Of a stretch of DNA of 64,000 nt, positions 32,134 to 43,700 are shown piece after piece. Numbering within the stretch: position 1 is the first letter of the stretch; every line of letters starts with the position of its first letter. Under the pieces are notes generated by a model. The model was not told where the DNA came from, made no database searches, and saw nothing but the letters and a program-made list of their open reading frames with translations. The stretch lies in assembly GCA_945952105.1 (NCBI GenBank), contig CAMFGZ010000021.1, positions 1-64,000 of the forward strand, read 5' to 3'. This stretch comes from an uncultured Rhodospirillaceae bacterium. GTDB taxonomy: Bacteria; Pseudomonadota; Alphaproteobacteria; Reyranellales; Reyranellaceae. The translations under genes and the position numbers were made by a program.

Positions 32134-32861
32134 TGAAGGCCGAGACCCTCGCCGCGCTGCAGGAAGCGCGTGCCAAAAGACGGGCGGTGACGCTCGCCAC
32201 CCGGCTCAGCGACGCCGCGGAAGCGCTCGTCTATCGCGACGGCGCCAAGGGCGATCTCGCGGCGGACGCCGCGATCGTCACGGCTGCGCAGCGTGCCATG
32301 GATATCGGCAAGAGCGAGACCATCGACGTCGACGGCGCCAGGATCTTCCTGAACGTCTACGTGCCGCCGCCACGGCTGATCATCGTCGGGGCGGTGCACA
32401 TCGCTCAGTCGCTGGCGCCGATGGCCGCCATGCTGGAGTTCGACGTCACGGTCGTCGATCCGCGCGGCGCCTGGGCCACGACCATGCGCTTTCCCGGCGT
32501 GAAGGTGATCAAGGACTGGGCCGACGAGGCCTTCCAGGCGATGGGCCTCGACGTCTCGACCGCCGTCGTGACGCTGACGCACGATCCCAAGCTGGACGAT
32601 CCGGCACTCGAATCGGCGCTCAAATCCGACGTCTTCTACATCGGGGCTCTGGGCAGCCGGAAGACCCACGCGAAGCGCAAGGAGCGGTTGGCCGAGGTCG
32701 GCATCACCGAGGAGATGTTCGCCCGCGTCCACGGCCCGGTCGGGCTCAACATCGGCGCGAAGTCACCGGCCGAGATCGCCGTGTCGATCCTGGGCCAGAT
32801 CATCGAGGTGCGGGCACGCCGGCTCGAAGCGCTGTCTGCCCCGAAGGTTGCCGCAGCGTGA
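32133..32861 (+). CDS. XdhC family protein, Rossmann (C-terminal) domain type
   Basis: A 242-residue protein whose main part is the XdhC C-terminal Rossmann domain. PPRLIIVGAVHIAQSLAPM is the nucleotide-binding loop region, followed by VTVVDPRG and later FYIGALGSRKTHAKR and IGAKSPAEIAVSI, all conserved in XdhC/CoxF. The N-terminal 70 residues are a short extra segment. It overlaps the previous XdhC half by one base and the following gene by four (GTGA), consistent with coupled synthesis. Likely role: molybdenum-cofactor binding and sulfuration/insertion into a hydroxylase. The partner enzyme is not in the window. Confidence 0.85.
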   Translation: MKAETLAALQEARAKRRAVTLATRLSDAAEALVYRDGAKGDLAADAAIVTAAQRAMDIGKSETIDVDGARIFLNVYVPPPRLIIVGAVHIAQSLAPMAAMLEFDVTVVDPRGAWATTMRFPGVKVIKDWADEAFQAMGLDVSTAVVTLTHDPKLDDPALESALKSDVFYIGALGSRKTHAKRKERLAEVGITEEMFARVHGPVGLNIGAKSPAEIAVSILGQIIEVRARRLEALSAPKVAAA

Positions 32862-34510
32862 GATTTGGCGAGACCCCGATCGACGAGGCCAGCGGCGCCA
32901 TTCTGGCGCACAGCCGGCGCGCCGACGGCATCAATTTCTCCAAGGGCCGCATCCTGTCGGCTGACGACGTCGCGCGCCTGAAGGAAGCAGGTGTCTCGAC
33001 GGTGGTGGCCGCGCGCCTCGATCCCGAGGACATGCACGAGGACGAGGCCGCCGCGACGGTGGCGAAGGCACTGGCCGGCGAGGGGATCGACGTCACCGCG
33101 GCCTTCACCGGCCGCTGCAACCATTTCGCCCGCAAGGCCGGGCTCGCCGTACTCGATCAGGGTCGCATCGATGCGCTGAACGAACTCGACGAATCGGTGA
33201 CGGTCGCGACTCTGCCGCCGTTCGCGCGAGTCGAGCCGCGCCAGATGGTGGCGACAGTCAAGATCATTCCCTATGGCGCGCCGCGTACCGCCGTCGCGCG
33301 CGCGGTCGGCGTCGCCAAGGAAGCGAACAGGCCGATGATCTCGGTCGCGCCCTTCCACGCGATGCGCGCGGGCCTGGTACAGACCAGGCTCCCCGGCACG
33401 CGCGACAAGGTCCTGGACAAGGCGGTCGGCACGACGACCAAGCGGCTAACCTCGCTCGGCAGCACTTTGAACGGCGAGCGCCGGGTCGCGCATGACGCCA
33501 AGGCGATTGCCGCTGCGCTGGCAGAACTGAAGGCAGAAGGCTGCGATCTCTTCCTGATCGCCGGCGCCTCGGCGATCGTCGATCGGCACGATGTCGTCCC
33601 GGCAGGCATCGAGGCGGCGGGCGGCAAGGTGATCCATTTCGGCATGCCGGTGGATCCCGGCAACCTGCTGCTGACCGGCGAACTGGACGGCATGCCGGTG
33701 CTGGGCCTGCCGGGCTGCGCAAAATCGCCAAAGTACAACGGTTTCGACATGGTCCTCGAGCGCCTGGCGGCACGCCTGCCGGTCGGCCGCGCCGAGATCG
33801 TGCGCATGGGGACGGGCGGATTGCTGGCGGAAATCCCGACGCGCCCCCAACCGCGCGACGATACCGAAGCCGACGAGGCCAGCCCGCAGCAGGCCCCGAG
33901 GGTCGCGGTGCTGGTGCTGGCCGCCGGCCGCTCGACGCGCATGGGTGGCCCGAACAAACTTTTGGCCGAAGCCGATGGTGCGCCGCTGGTTGTGCATGCG
34001 GTCAACGCCGCGCTCGCCTCGCAAGCGGTCGAGGTGGTCGTGGTTGTCGGCCACATGGCGGATGAAATCCGTCCCACGATCGAGAAGGCAGTGCCGCCGA
34101 AGTCGCGCCTACGCTTCGTCACCAATCCGGATTTCGCCGATGGTCTCAGCACCTCCGTGCGCACCGGCATGGCCGCGCTCGGCCCCAACGTCGATGCCGC
34201 CGTTGTCCAGCTTGGCGACATGCCGGGCGTCAGCAGGGCGCTGCTCAATCGCCTGATGGCCGCATTCAGCCCCGTCGAGGGCCGCTCGATCTGCGTGCCG
34301 ACGGTGGGCGGCAAGCGCGGCAATCCCGTCCTGTGGGCACGGCGCTTCTTCCCCGAGATGGCAAAACTGTCCGGCGACAGCGGCGCCAAGCACCTGATCG
34401 GCGAGCATGCCGATCTCGTCTGCGAGGTCGAGATGACGGGCGAGGCGGCGATCACCGACATCGACACGCCCGAGGCGCTGGCGGCGTGGCGGGCGAGGGT
34501 ACCGGCATGA
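32858..34510 (+). CDS. Molybdopterin-binding / MobA-like nucleotidyltransferase fusion
   Basis: A 550-residue two-domain protein. The first about 340 residues form a MoeA/MogA-type molybdopterin-binding region (FLIAGASAIVDRHDVVPAGI and GMPVDPGNLLLTG, ending with MPVLGLPGCAKSPKYNGFD). The C-terminal 200 residues are a MobA/MocA-like nucleotidyltransferase with LAAGRSTRMGGPNKLL (about 354-369), QLGDMPG and the closing DIDTPEAL. The latter family attaches CMP or GMP to molybdopterin; a CTP-dependent activity (MocA) would fit molybdenum hydroxylases. The start is GTG overlapping the preceding stop. The fusion links Mo insertion with dinucleotide formation; the nucleotide specificity is inferred. 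Confidence 0.82.
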   Translation: MRFGETPIDEASGAILAHSRRADGINFSKGRILSADDVARLKEAGVSTVVAARLDPEDMHEDEAAATVAKALAGEGIDVTAAFTGRCNHFARKAGLAVLDQGRIDALNELDESVTVATLPPFARVEPRQMVATVKIIPYGAPRTAVARAVGVAKEANRPMISVAPFHAMRAGLVQTRLPGTRDKVLDKAVGTTTKRLTSLGSTLNGERRVAHDAKAIAAALAELKAEGCDLFLIAGASAIVDRHDVVPAGIEAAGGKVIHFGMPVDPGNLLLTGELDGMPVLGLPGCAKSPKYNGFDMVLERLAARLPVGRAEIVRMGTGGLLAEIPTRPQPRDDTEADEASPQQAPRVAVLVLAAGRSTRMGGPNKLLAEADGAPLVVHAVNAALASQAVEVVVVVGHMADEIRPTIEKAVPPKSRLRFVTNPDFADGLSTSVRTGMAALGPNVDAAVVQLGDMPGVSRALLNRLMAAFSPVEGRSICVPTVGGKRGNPVLWARRFFPEMAKLSGDSGAKHLIGEHADLVCEVEMTGEAAITDIDTPEALAAWRARVPA

Positions 34511-34520
34511 GTGTTGTGGC

Positions 34521-35741
34521 ATGAGCTTCGACGTCGCCGCCGTTCGCGGCCAGTTCCCGATTCTCTCCGAGATCATCGACGGATTGCCGGTCCACTATCT
34601 CGACAACGGCGCTTCGGCGCAGACGCCGCTCGCGGTAATCGAGGCGGTGCGTCACTACGAGACGACCAGCCGCGCCAACGTACTGCGCGGCGTCCATCGC
34701 CTGGCCGAGCGTGCGACCGAGGCCTACGAGAACGCGCGCGCGCAGGTCGCTTCCTTCCTCGGCGTGCGGACGATGGAAGTCGTCTTCACCGGCGGCTGCA
34801 CGGCGGCGATCAATCTCGTGGCCTTTTCCTACGGTTCGCTGCTGAAGCCCGGCGACCGCATCCTGATCTCCGAAATCGAGCATCACTCGAACATCGTGCC
34901 ATGGCAGTTGCTGCGCACCCGCTCGGGCATCGAGCTCGACATGCTGCCCGTCACGACCGACGGTCGTATAGATCTCTCCGCTTTGCCACGCTTGCTGACG
35001 CCGAAGACGAAGCTGGTGTCGCTGGCGCATGTCTCGAACGTTACAGGCGCGCTGCTCGACGTGCGCACCGTCGTCGAGGCGGCGAAGTCGGTGGGGTCGA
35101 GGGTGATACTAGACGGTGCCCAGCGTGCGCCGCATGGGCCGCTCGACCTGCCGTCGCTCGGCATCGATTTCTACGCCTTCGCCGGCCACAAGGCTTACGG
35201 ACCCAACGGCATCGGCGCGCTGTGGGGCCGGCCGGAGCTGATGGACGCGATGCCGCCGTTCATGGGCGGCGGCTCGATGATCGGCCGCGTGACGCTCTCG
35301 GAGACGACGTGGGCGCCGTCGCCGCGCCGCTTCGAGGCGGGCACCCCGGCGATCGGTCCGGCAATCGGCCTGGGCGCCGCCTGCGCCTGGATGAAGGCGC
35401 TCGACTGGACGGCCGCGCACGAGCATGAGATGGGTTTGGTGCAACGCCTGATGGATGGCTTGCAGAAGATCGAGGGCGCGCAGCTCTTCGGTCCGGCGAG
35501 CCTGCAGAACCGCTACCCGGTTGTGTCGTTCATGCTGGACGGTGTCCATCCGCATGACGTGGCGCAGACGCTCGATTCGTTCGGTGTCGCGGTACGCGCC
35601 GGCCATCATTGCGCGCAGCCGCTGATGGAACGCTTCGATCTCGACGGCACGACGCGCGTCTCGATGGCGCCGTACAACGACAACAGCGACATCGACGCCT
35701 TGCTGGCCGGCGTCGCCCACGCGGCAAGGACCCTGCGATGA
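34521..35741 (+). CDS. sufS: Cysteine desulfurase, SufS type
   Basis: Class II cysteine desulfurase of 406 residues that removes sulfur from cysteine as a persulfide. The PLP lysine is K224 in FAGHKAYGPNGIGALWG and the persulfide cysteine is C364 in RAGHHCAQPLME, the short active loop of SufS. The histidine stacking on the cofactor (EIEHHSNIVPW) is present. It starts 10 bases after the molybdopterin gene and overlaps the sufU-like start by 4 bases. No sufBCD genes adjoin it, so here the sulfur may serve sulfuration of a molybdenum cofactor rather than, or as well as, Fe-S cluster building; that is inference from context. Confidence 0.9.
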   Translation: MSFDVAAVRGQFPILSEIIDGLPVHYLDNGASAQTPLAVIEAVRHYETTSRANVLRGVHRLAERATEAYENARAQVASFLGVRTMEVVFTGGCTAAINLVAFSYGSLLKPGDRILISEIEHHSNIVPWQLLRTRSGIELDMLPVTTDGRIDLSALPRLLTPKTKLVSLAHVSNVTGALLDVRTVVEAAKSVGSRVILDGAQRAPHGPLDLPSLGIDFYAFAGHKAYGPNGIGALWGRPELMDAMPPFMGGGSMIGRVTLSETTWAPSPRRFEAGTPAIGPAIGLGAACAWMKALDWTAAHEHEMGLVQRLMDGLQKIEGAQLFGPASLQNRYPVVSFMLDGVHPHDVAQTLDSFGVAVRAGHHCAQPLMERFDLDGTTRVSMAPYNDNSDIDALLAGVAHAARTLR

Positions 35742-36145
35742 GCGACCAGCTCTATCAGGAGCGCATCGTCGCGCTCGCCAAGGCGAAGACCGGCTCCGGA
35801 AAGCTTGAGAACCCGACGAAGACCGCCCGTCGCGACAATCCGCTGTGCGGCGATCGTGTGATCCTGGATGTGCGGCTGGACGGAGAGGGCCGCATCGCCG
35901 AGATCGGCCATCAAGTGCGCGGCTGTCTCCTGTGCCAGGCTTCGGCGTCCGCGCTTTCGGCGGTCGCCGTCGGTCGCGATGCGGCGGGTATCTCCGAGTT
36001 GCGCCACGACGCCGAACGCGCCCTGGGTCGCGAGCCGGGCGAAGCGCATGAGCCCTTCGATGCCTTCGCGCCGGTGGCCGCGCACAAGTCGCGGCAGGAG
36101 TGCGTGCTGCTGCCGCTCGAAGCCTTGAAGGACGCGCTGGCTTAG
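35738..36145 (+). CDS. SufU-like / NifU-N iron-sulfur scaffold or sulfurtransferase
   Basis: A 135-residue IscU/SufU-fold protein. The three metal- or sulfur-binding cysteines fit the SufU pattern: C37 in NPLCGDRV with D39, C63 in RGCLLCQASASAL, and C122 in SRQECVLLPLEAL; C66 is an extra one. SufU in Gram-positive bacteria accepts persulfide from SufS through a zinc site, and the gene here overlaps sufS (ATGA), so the pair probably works together. It is the last gene of the seven-gene operon, followed by a 92-base gap. Whether it is a zinc-dependent sulfur shuttle or an Fe-S scaffold cannot be decided from sequence. Confidence 0.82.
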   Translation: MSDQLYQERIVALAKAKTGSGKLENPTKTARRDNPLCGDRVILDVRLDGEGRIAEIGHQVRGCLLCQASASALSAVAVGRDAAGISELRHDAERALGREPGEAHEPFDAFAPVAAHKSRQECVLLPLEALKDALA

Positions 36146-36237
36146 CAGAGGCCTGTGGCCCGTACTTTCGTCGCGCCGCCGCCGTGCTTGTGTCACAGTC
36201 GATGGGCACGGTGCGCGAGCATCGCCCGGGAGAGACC

Positions 36238-38265
36238 ATGCGCCTTTTCATGAACGTCGTGGCCCTGCTGGGCCTGATCGCGTTCCCGACCTTCGCCTTC
36301 GCCCAGGACCTCACGCTGAAGCGGGTGATGCTGTCGTCGGGTGGGCTCGGCTATTTCGAATATGAGGCGAGCATCGACGGCGATGCCACGCTCAAGCTCA
36401 CCGTGTCGCTCGGACAGGTCGACGACGTGCTGAAGAGCCTCGTCGTCTATGACGACAAGGGCGGAGTAGGCGGGCTCAGCCTTCCAGGGCGGGAGCCGCT
36501 GGCACAGGCGTTCAAGGACCTGCCGTTCGACCAGAGTTCGCTGGGATCGCCGGCCGAGCTGCTCTCGACGCTCAAGGGCGCGCAGATCACCGTGGGCGGC
36601 AGCCGCTCGCTCTCCGGCCGCGTCGTGTCGGTCGAGGAGGATCCGCTGGTCCTGCCCGACAACAAAGGTGCGATGAAGCGCACGCGCGTCACGCTCTACA
36701 CCGACCGCGGCCTGCAGCAGTTCATCCTCGAGGAAGCCGAGAATCTGCAGTTCGCCGATCCGGCGTTGCGCGAGAAGGTCGGTCAGGCGCTGGTCGCCAT
36801 CCAGGGCAACCGCGCCAAGGATGCGCGCACGATCGACCTCACGATGCGCGGGCAGGGCAAGCGCACGGTGCGCGTCGCCTACATCGTCGAGGCGCCGGTG
36901 TGGAAGGCGTCCTACCGGCTGACGCTCGGCGCTGATCCCGCGGCCGCGCGCTCGGGACTCCAGGGTTGGGCCATCGTGGAAAACATGAGTGGCCAGGACT
37001 GGAAGGACGTAGAGCTGACGCTCGTCTCAGGCCGCCCGGTCGCGTTCCATCAGGCACTCTACAACGCCTACTACGTGACGCGCCCGGAAGTGCCGGTGGA
37101 GATCGCGGGACGCCTGATGCCCGGCGTCGATCGCGGCGGCGTGACGGTCGACCAGCAGCGTCCGAAGGCGCCCCCGATGCCGGCCCCGGCGCCCTACCGC
37201 GCGCAGCAGGAGAGGTCCGTCGCATCGACCGCGATGGCGCCTCCGCCGCCGCCTCCCGGCATGGCTGCCGCCGCCGAACAGATCGAGGCAAGCGACGCTG
37301 CCACGCAGGTGATCTTCAAGTTCCCGCGCGCCGTGAGCGTGGACAACGGCCGGACACTGTCCATTCCCATCGTCGATCGCCAGGTGCCGGCGCAGCGGCT
37401 CGCGCTCTATCAGGCCGATACCGCCGCGCGCAATCCACTGGCCGCGATCCGCCTGACAAATGACGGCGAGTCGGGCCTGCCGCCGGGCATCATCACGCTC
37501 TATGAGCGCGACAAGGCTGCTTATGTCTCCTATGTCGGCGACGCGCGACTTTCTGCGTTCCCGGCCGGCGAGACGCGTATCCTCGCCTATGCGCTCGACG
37601 AGAAGATCGTCATCGAGCGTGACGTGACGCAGACCGACCGGGTGGCGACGGGGACGATCGCCAACGGCGCGCTGCGCCTGTCGCGGATCATCCGCCAGAC
37701 CACGACCTATCGCGTGCGCGGCCCGGCCAAGGAACCGCGGCAACTCATCGTCGTGCAACGCCGCCTGCCGGGCTGGACGCTCACCAAGCCGGAAGAGAAG
37801 GGCGTCGAACTGAGCGAGGGCAACTATCGCATCCCGTTCCAGCTCCCCGGCGGCGACCAGACGCAGGCCTTTGAGGTCGTGCAGGAGCAGACGCAGCAGC
37901 AGGAGATCCGGCTGGTCGAAAGTGCCGCCGAGCAAATCCGCGTCTATGCCCAGGCTCGAGAATTCGATGCCAAGACGCGTGAGGCACTGACCCGCGTGCT
38001 GCAGCTTCAGCAGGCGACGGCGGAGGCCCAGCGCAAGGTCCAGCAGGTCGATGCCGAGCGGCAAGCGATCGTGCAAGAGCAGGCCCGGTTGCGTGAGAAC
38101 CTGGCGAGGGTGCCGGCCAACAGCGACCTGCAGCGCCGCTACCTCGCGACCCTCGACAAGCAGGAAACCGAGCTCGAAGCGTTGGCCAAGCGGCGCGCCG
38201 AGGCCGACAAGGCCGTCGAAGCGGCACGCGATGCGTTGCGCAACTACGTCAGTCAGCTTGGCTGA
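36238..38265 (+). CDS. DUF4139 domain secreted protein with C-terminal coiled coil
   Basis: A 675-residue exported protein. A signal peptide (about 1-22, ending AFAQ) precedes beta-rich domains; the segment from about 190 onward (ending around residue 570) resembles DUF4139, with AYIVEAPVWKASYRL and GWAIVENMSGQDWKDVELTLVSG-type repeats typical of the family. A Pro/Ala/Met-rich linker lies near 305-340. The last about 90 residues are a heptad-rich coiled coil (LQLQQATAEAQRKVQQVDAE onwards). ATG 36238 is the only start giving a proper signal peptide. It is separated by 92 bases from the sufU-like gene and abuts recG tail to tail with no gap. Function unknown. Confidence 0.75.
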   Translation: MRLFMNVVALLGLIAFPTFAFAQDLTLKRVMLSSGGLGYFEYEASIDGDATLKLTVSLGQVDDVLKSLVVYDDKGGVGGLSLPGREPLAQAFKDLPFDQSSLGSPAELLSTLKGAQITVGGSRSLSGRVVSVEEDPLVLPDNKGAMKRTRVTLYTDRGLQQFILEEAENLQFADPALREKVGQALVAIQGNRAKDARTIDLTMRGQGKRTVRVAYIVEAPVWKASYRLTLGADPAAARSGLQGWAIVENMSGQDWKDVELTLVSGRPVAFHQALYNAYYVTRPEVPVEIAGRLMPGVDRGGVTVDQQRPKAPPMPAPAPYRAQQERSVASTAMAPPPPPPGMAAAAEQIEASDAATQVIFKFPRAVSVDNGRTLSIPIVDRQVPAQRLALYQADTAARNPLAAIRLTNDGESGLPPGIITLYERDKAAYVSYVGDARLSAFPAGETRILAYALDEKIVIERDVTQTDRVATGTIANGALRLSRIIRQTTTYRVRGPAKEPRQLIVVQRRLPGWTLTKPEEKGVELSEGNYRIPFQLPGGDQTQAFEVVQEQTQQQEIRLVESAAEQIRVYAQAREFDAKTREALTRVLQLQQATAEAQRKVQQVDAERQAIVQEQARLRENLARVPANSDLQRRYLATLDKQETELEALAKRRAEADKAVEAARDALRNYVSQLG

Positions 38266-40347
<2,082 letters not shown>

Positions 40348-40369
40348 GGTTGGCTTGATCAGGGGCTGC

Positions 40370-40398
40370 GTGACTTCGCCATCGCCGCCGCCTATATG
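40370..40398 (+). promoter_or_regulatory. Possible promoter of sdhE-mfd
   Basis: GTGACT (40370-40375) and TATATG (40393-40398) with a 17-base spacer lie 34 bases before the sdhE start in the recG/sdhE divergent gap. The match to consensus is moderate. Confidence 0.3.
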
Positions 40399-40432
40399 CT
40401 ACGCCCCTTTTTGTTCCGGGCCTGGGGAAAAC

Positions 40433-40702
40433 ATGAGTACCGACACGGATCTGGAAACGCGCCGGAAGCGTTTGCTGTACCGCAGCACTTATCGCGGCAA
40501 CAAGGAGAACGACATCCTCCTTGGCCAGTTCGCGCGCGCGCATCTCGGGGAGTTCGGCGCCGAGGAACTCGACCAGTATGAGCGGCTGCTCTCGGTCGGC
40601 GACAACGACATCTACGACTGGGTCTCCGGCAAGGTCGAAGTCCCGGCCGACCAGGATTGCGCCGTGGTCCGCAAGCTGCTGGCGTTTCGCGTGAGGTTCT
40701 AG
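40433..40702 (+). CDS. sdhE: Succinate dehydrogenase assembly factor 2 (SdhE)
   Basis: An 89-residue small helical protein that promotes covalent attachment of FAD to the succinate dehydrogenase flavoprotein. The conserved YRGNKENDILLG (the RGxxE motif) near residue 20 and DNDIYDWVSG near 60 identify it. The ATG at 40433 follows GGGGAAAAC. Its TAG overlaps the GTG start of mfd by one base, a common arrangement in alphaproteobacteria in which recG, sdhE and mfd are neighbours. Confidence 0.92.
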   Translation: MSTDTDLETRRKRLLYRSTYRGNKENDILLGQFARAHLGEFGAEELDQYERLLSVGDNDIYDWVSGKVEVPADQDCAVVRKLLAFRVRF

Positions 40703-43700
40703 TGGCCCTGCCGTTCGTCAGTTCCCTGGCCGCGATTCCCCGCAAGGCCGTCAAATGGACCGTGGCCGGCCTGCCCGAGGGCGCCGACGCGTTGGTCTTG
40801 GCGGAACTCGCGCGCGCGACCGGCGGCACCGACATTCTGCATGTGGCTCGCGACGGGCAGCGTCTGGAACGGCTGCAGGACGGGCTGCGCTTCTTCAGCC
40901 CTGAGCGCGAGGTGCTGGTCTTCCCGGCCTGGGACTGCCTGCCCTACGACCGCATGTCGCCGCATCCCGACATCGTGGCCGAGCGGCTGGAGACGCTAAG
41001 CCGGCTGGCCGCGCCCAAGCCGCCCGGCGCGCCGGCGCGGATCATCCTCGCTTCGGTAGGCGCCGCGCTGCAGCGGGTGCCGCCCAAAAGCCTCTACACC
41101 GAGGCGGCGACGATCTTGCGCAAGGGCCAAACGGTCGACGTCGACTGGCTCACCCGATTCCTGGGCGAGAATGGCTATGGCCGCGCCGAGACGGTCATGG
41201 AGCCGGGCGAGTTTGCCGTGCGCGGCGGCCTGTTCGATCTCTTCCCGCCGGGCACCAAGGAGCCGCTGCGTCTCGACCTGTTCGGCGACACGCTGGAAGC
41301 AATCCGTTCCTTCGATCCGATGAGCCAGCTTTCGACTGGAACGCGCGACGAGGTCGTGCTGCTGCCGGTCAGCGAAGTCCTGCTGACGCCCGACAGCATC
41401 GAGCGCTTTCGCAGTGGCTATCGCGAACTGTTCGGCAATGTCTCCGGTGAGGACCTGCTCTACGAGGCGGTCTCGGCCGGCCAACGCCATGTCGGCGTGG
41501 AGCATTGGCTGCCGCTGTTCCACGATCACATGGAAACGCTGCTCGACTATTGCCCAGGGGCGATCGTCACGGCCGACCATGAGGCCAAGGAAGCCTTCGA
41601 CGCGCGCTACGAGTTGATCGCCGACTATTACGACGCGCGCCAAAAGACCGGCGCAAAGGGCGGGATGACCGGCGGCGCGGACTACAAGCCGGTTCCGCCG
41701 GAGCGGCTCTACCTGAAGCCTTCGGAATGGGAGCGTCTGCTGGACGGCCGCACCGCCGTCCAGTTCTCGACCTTCGATTCGGCCCCCGGTGCGGTGAACA
41801 CGATCGACCTCGGCGGTCGACGTCATGAAGGTTTTGCGCAGGCCCGCACGGCCCAGGGCGTGAACCTGTTCGACAAGGTCGCCGAGCATGTGAAGGCGAC
41901 CAACGCCGCGGGCCGCCGCGTCGTCGTCGCGGGGTACACCGACGGCTCGACCACGCGCCTGCAGCATCTCCTGCAGGAGCACGGCGCGACCACGCCGGTG
42001 CTGGCCGCCGACTTCGCCATGGTGCAGGCATTGCCAGCCGGTGTCGTCGCCATCGTGATCTGGCCGCTGGAGCACGGGTTCGTGCTCGACGGGCTGGAGG
42101 TGATCGGCGAGGAGGATATTTTAGGCGACCGCCTGTCGCGGCCGGCGAAGAAGCGCCGCCCTTCGGAGCGGTTCATCGCCGAAGCCTCGGCGCTCAGCGA
42201 CGGCGACCTGGTGGTGCATCGCGAGCATGGCGTCGGGCGCTACGAGGGGCTGGTGACGCTCGAGATCCAGAACGCGCGCCACGACTGCCTGCGTCTCACC
42301 TATGAAGGCGGCGACAAGCTCTTCGTGCCGGTCGAGAACATCGACGTTCTGAGTCGCTACGGCGCGGGGGAGGAGGGGGCTGTCCTCGACCGGCTGGGCG
42401 GAGTCGCCTGGCAGTCGCGCAAGGCCCGCCTGAAGCAGCGCATCGCCGACATGGCCGACCGCCTGATCCAGATCGCCGCCGAGCGCGCGATCCGGCGCGG
42501 CGAGACGCTGAACCCGCCCGAGGGCCTCTACGAGGAATTCTGTGCGCGCTTCCCCTATGCCGAGACTGACGACCAGCTCCAAGCCATCTCCGACGTGATC
42601 GACGACCTGTCGTCCGGCAAGCCGATGGACCGGCTGGTCTGCGGCGACGTCGGCTTCGGCAAGACCGAGGTCGCCTTGCGCGCGGCTTTTGTCGCCGCTC
42701 TGTCGGGCAAGCAGGTGGCCGTGATCGGTCCGACGACGCTGCTGGCGCGCCAGCATCACCGCACCTTCGTCGAGCGTTTCCAGGGCATGCCGGTGAACAT
42801 CGGGCGGCTGTCGCGCCTGGTGCCGGCCAAGGAGGCGAAGGCCACCAAGGAAGGGCTGAAGGACGGCACGATCAACATCGTGTGCGGCACCCACGCGCTG
42901 CTGGCCAAGAGCATCGAGTTCAAGGACCTCGGCCTGCTGATCGTCGATGAGGAGCAGCATTTCGGCGTCAACCACAAGGAGCGGCTGAAGGAGCTGCGTG
43001 CCGACGTCCATGTGCTGACGCTGACCGCGACGCCGATCCCGCGCACGCTGCAACTCGCGTTGACCGGCGTGCGCGACATGAGCCTCATCGCCACGCCGCC
43101 GGTCGACCGGCTGGCCGTGCGCACCTTCATCACGCCGTTCGACGGCGTGACCATCCGCGAGGCGCTGCTGCGCGAGCAGTTCCGCGGCGGGCAGACCTTC
43201 TATGTCTGTCCGCGGGTCGAGGATCTCGCGTCCGTCGCCGCCGAGATCCGCGAACTTGTGCCGGAGATCCGGCTCGGCATGGCTCACGGCAAGATGCCGC
43301 CGACGACCATCGAGAACACGATGCAGGATTTCGTCGAGGGCAAGTTCGACGTGCTGCTCTCGACCAACATCGTTGAAAGCGGCCTCGACATCCGCAACGC
43401 CAACACGATGATCATCCATCGCGCCGACATGTTCGGCCTCGCCCAGCTCTACCAGCTTCGCGGCCGGGTCGGCCGCGGCAAGACGCGCGCCTATGCCTAT
43501 CTGACCGTGCCGCCGGGACGGGCCTTGAACGAGGCGGCGGCTAAGCGGCTGGAAGTCATGCAGACGCTCGACACGCTGGGGGCGGGCTTCCAGCTCGCCA
43601 GCCACGATCTCGACATCCGCGGTGCCGGCAATCTGCTGGGTGACGAGCAGTCGGGCCATATCCGCGAGGTCGGCATCGAGCTTTACCAGCAGCTTCTGGA

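Noticed and set aside
29612..36145. Complete CO dehydrogenase (coxMSL) locus
   Set aside because: Only maturation-type genes are present; no molybdenum, FAD or 2Fe-2S subunit is found in the window.
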